A stretch of DNA of 7,000 bases from Bacteroidales bacterium (GTDB lineage Bacteria > Bacteroidota > Bacteroidia > Bacteroidales > FEN-979), in NCBI GenBank assembly GCA_016926765.1, contig JAFGNY010000195.1, positions 1-7,000 on the forward strand. Reading direction: 5' to 3'. The position numbers and the translations under genes were made by a program. The stretch's first letter is position 1. Every line of letters begins with the position of its first letter. The notes below the pieces were generated by a model, which saw only the letters and a program-made list of their open reading frames with translations, did no database searches and was not told the origin of the DNA. Of this stretch, positions 6,991 through 7,000 are shown piece after piece.

Positions 6991-7000
6991 AAAAAAAGCA

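Overview
The window looks like ordinary chromosomal DNA from a member of the Bacteroidota, probably Bacteroidales-like. Three things point there. The proteins read like Bacteroidota versions of YfhO, RsmG, TrmH, L34 and bTHX. Two promoters carry the Bacteroidota-type -7 element TAnnTTTG, one of them with TTTG exactly 19 bases upstream. Clear Shine-Dalgarno sequences are lacking. No mobile element, phage gene, CRISPR array, tRNA or rRNA is visible. All eight genes lie on the minus strand, so transcription runs from the right edge to the left; plus-strand open frames are shadows of these genes.

In transcription order (right to left): a TrmH/SpoU-type tRNA 2'-O-methyltransferase (6263-6958); a bTHX ribosomal protein with a long repetitive charged tail (5824-6207); the 16S rRNA methyltransferase rsmG (5191-about 5817); an OPT-family oligopeptide transporter (3054-5129); a small PqqD-like protein 4 bases behind it (2651-3049); the aminoacyl-histidine dipeptidase pepD (1100-2557); ribosomal protein L34, rpmH (844-1005), ending in a strong terminator hairpin (791-820); and the N-terminal part of a YfhO-family multi-spanning membrane protein that runs off the left edge (1-761).

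Functionally there are two themes. One is the translation apparatus: tRNA and rRNA methylation plus two small ribosomal proteins, both behind near-identical TACTTTTG promoters. The other is peptide use: OPT importer, PqqD-like partner and cytosolic dipeptidase in a row. No gap exceeds 300 bases; the longest are about 90-95 bases.

The most interesting points are modest. The bTHX protein carries a roughly 100-residue tail with a 15-bp tandem repeat. rsmG has no ATG for its conserved N-terminus and lies in the same frame as bTHX, separated by one TAA. A PqqD-like protein is coupled to a peptide transporter with no radical SAM enzyme nearby. I found no convincing new biological system.
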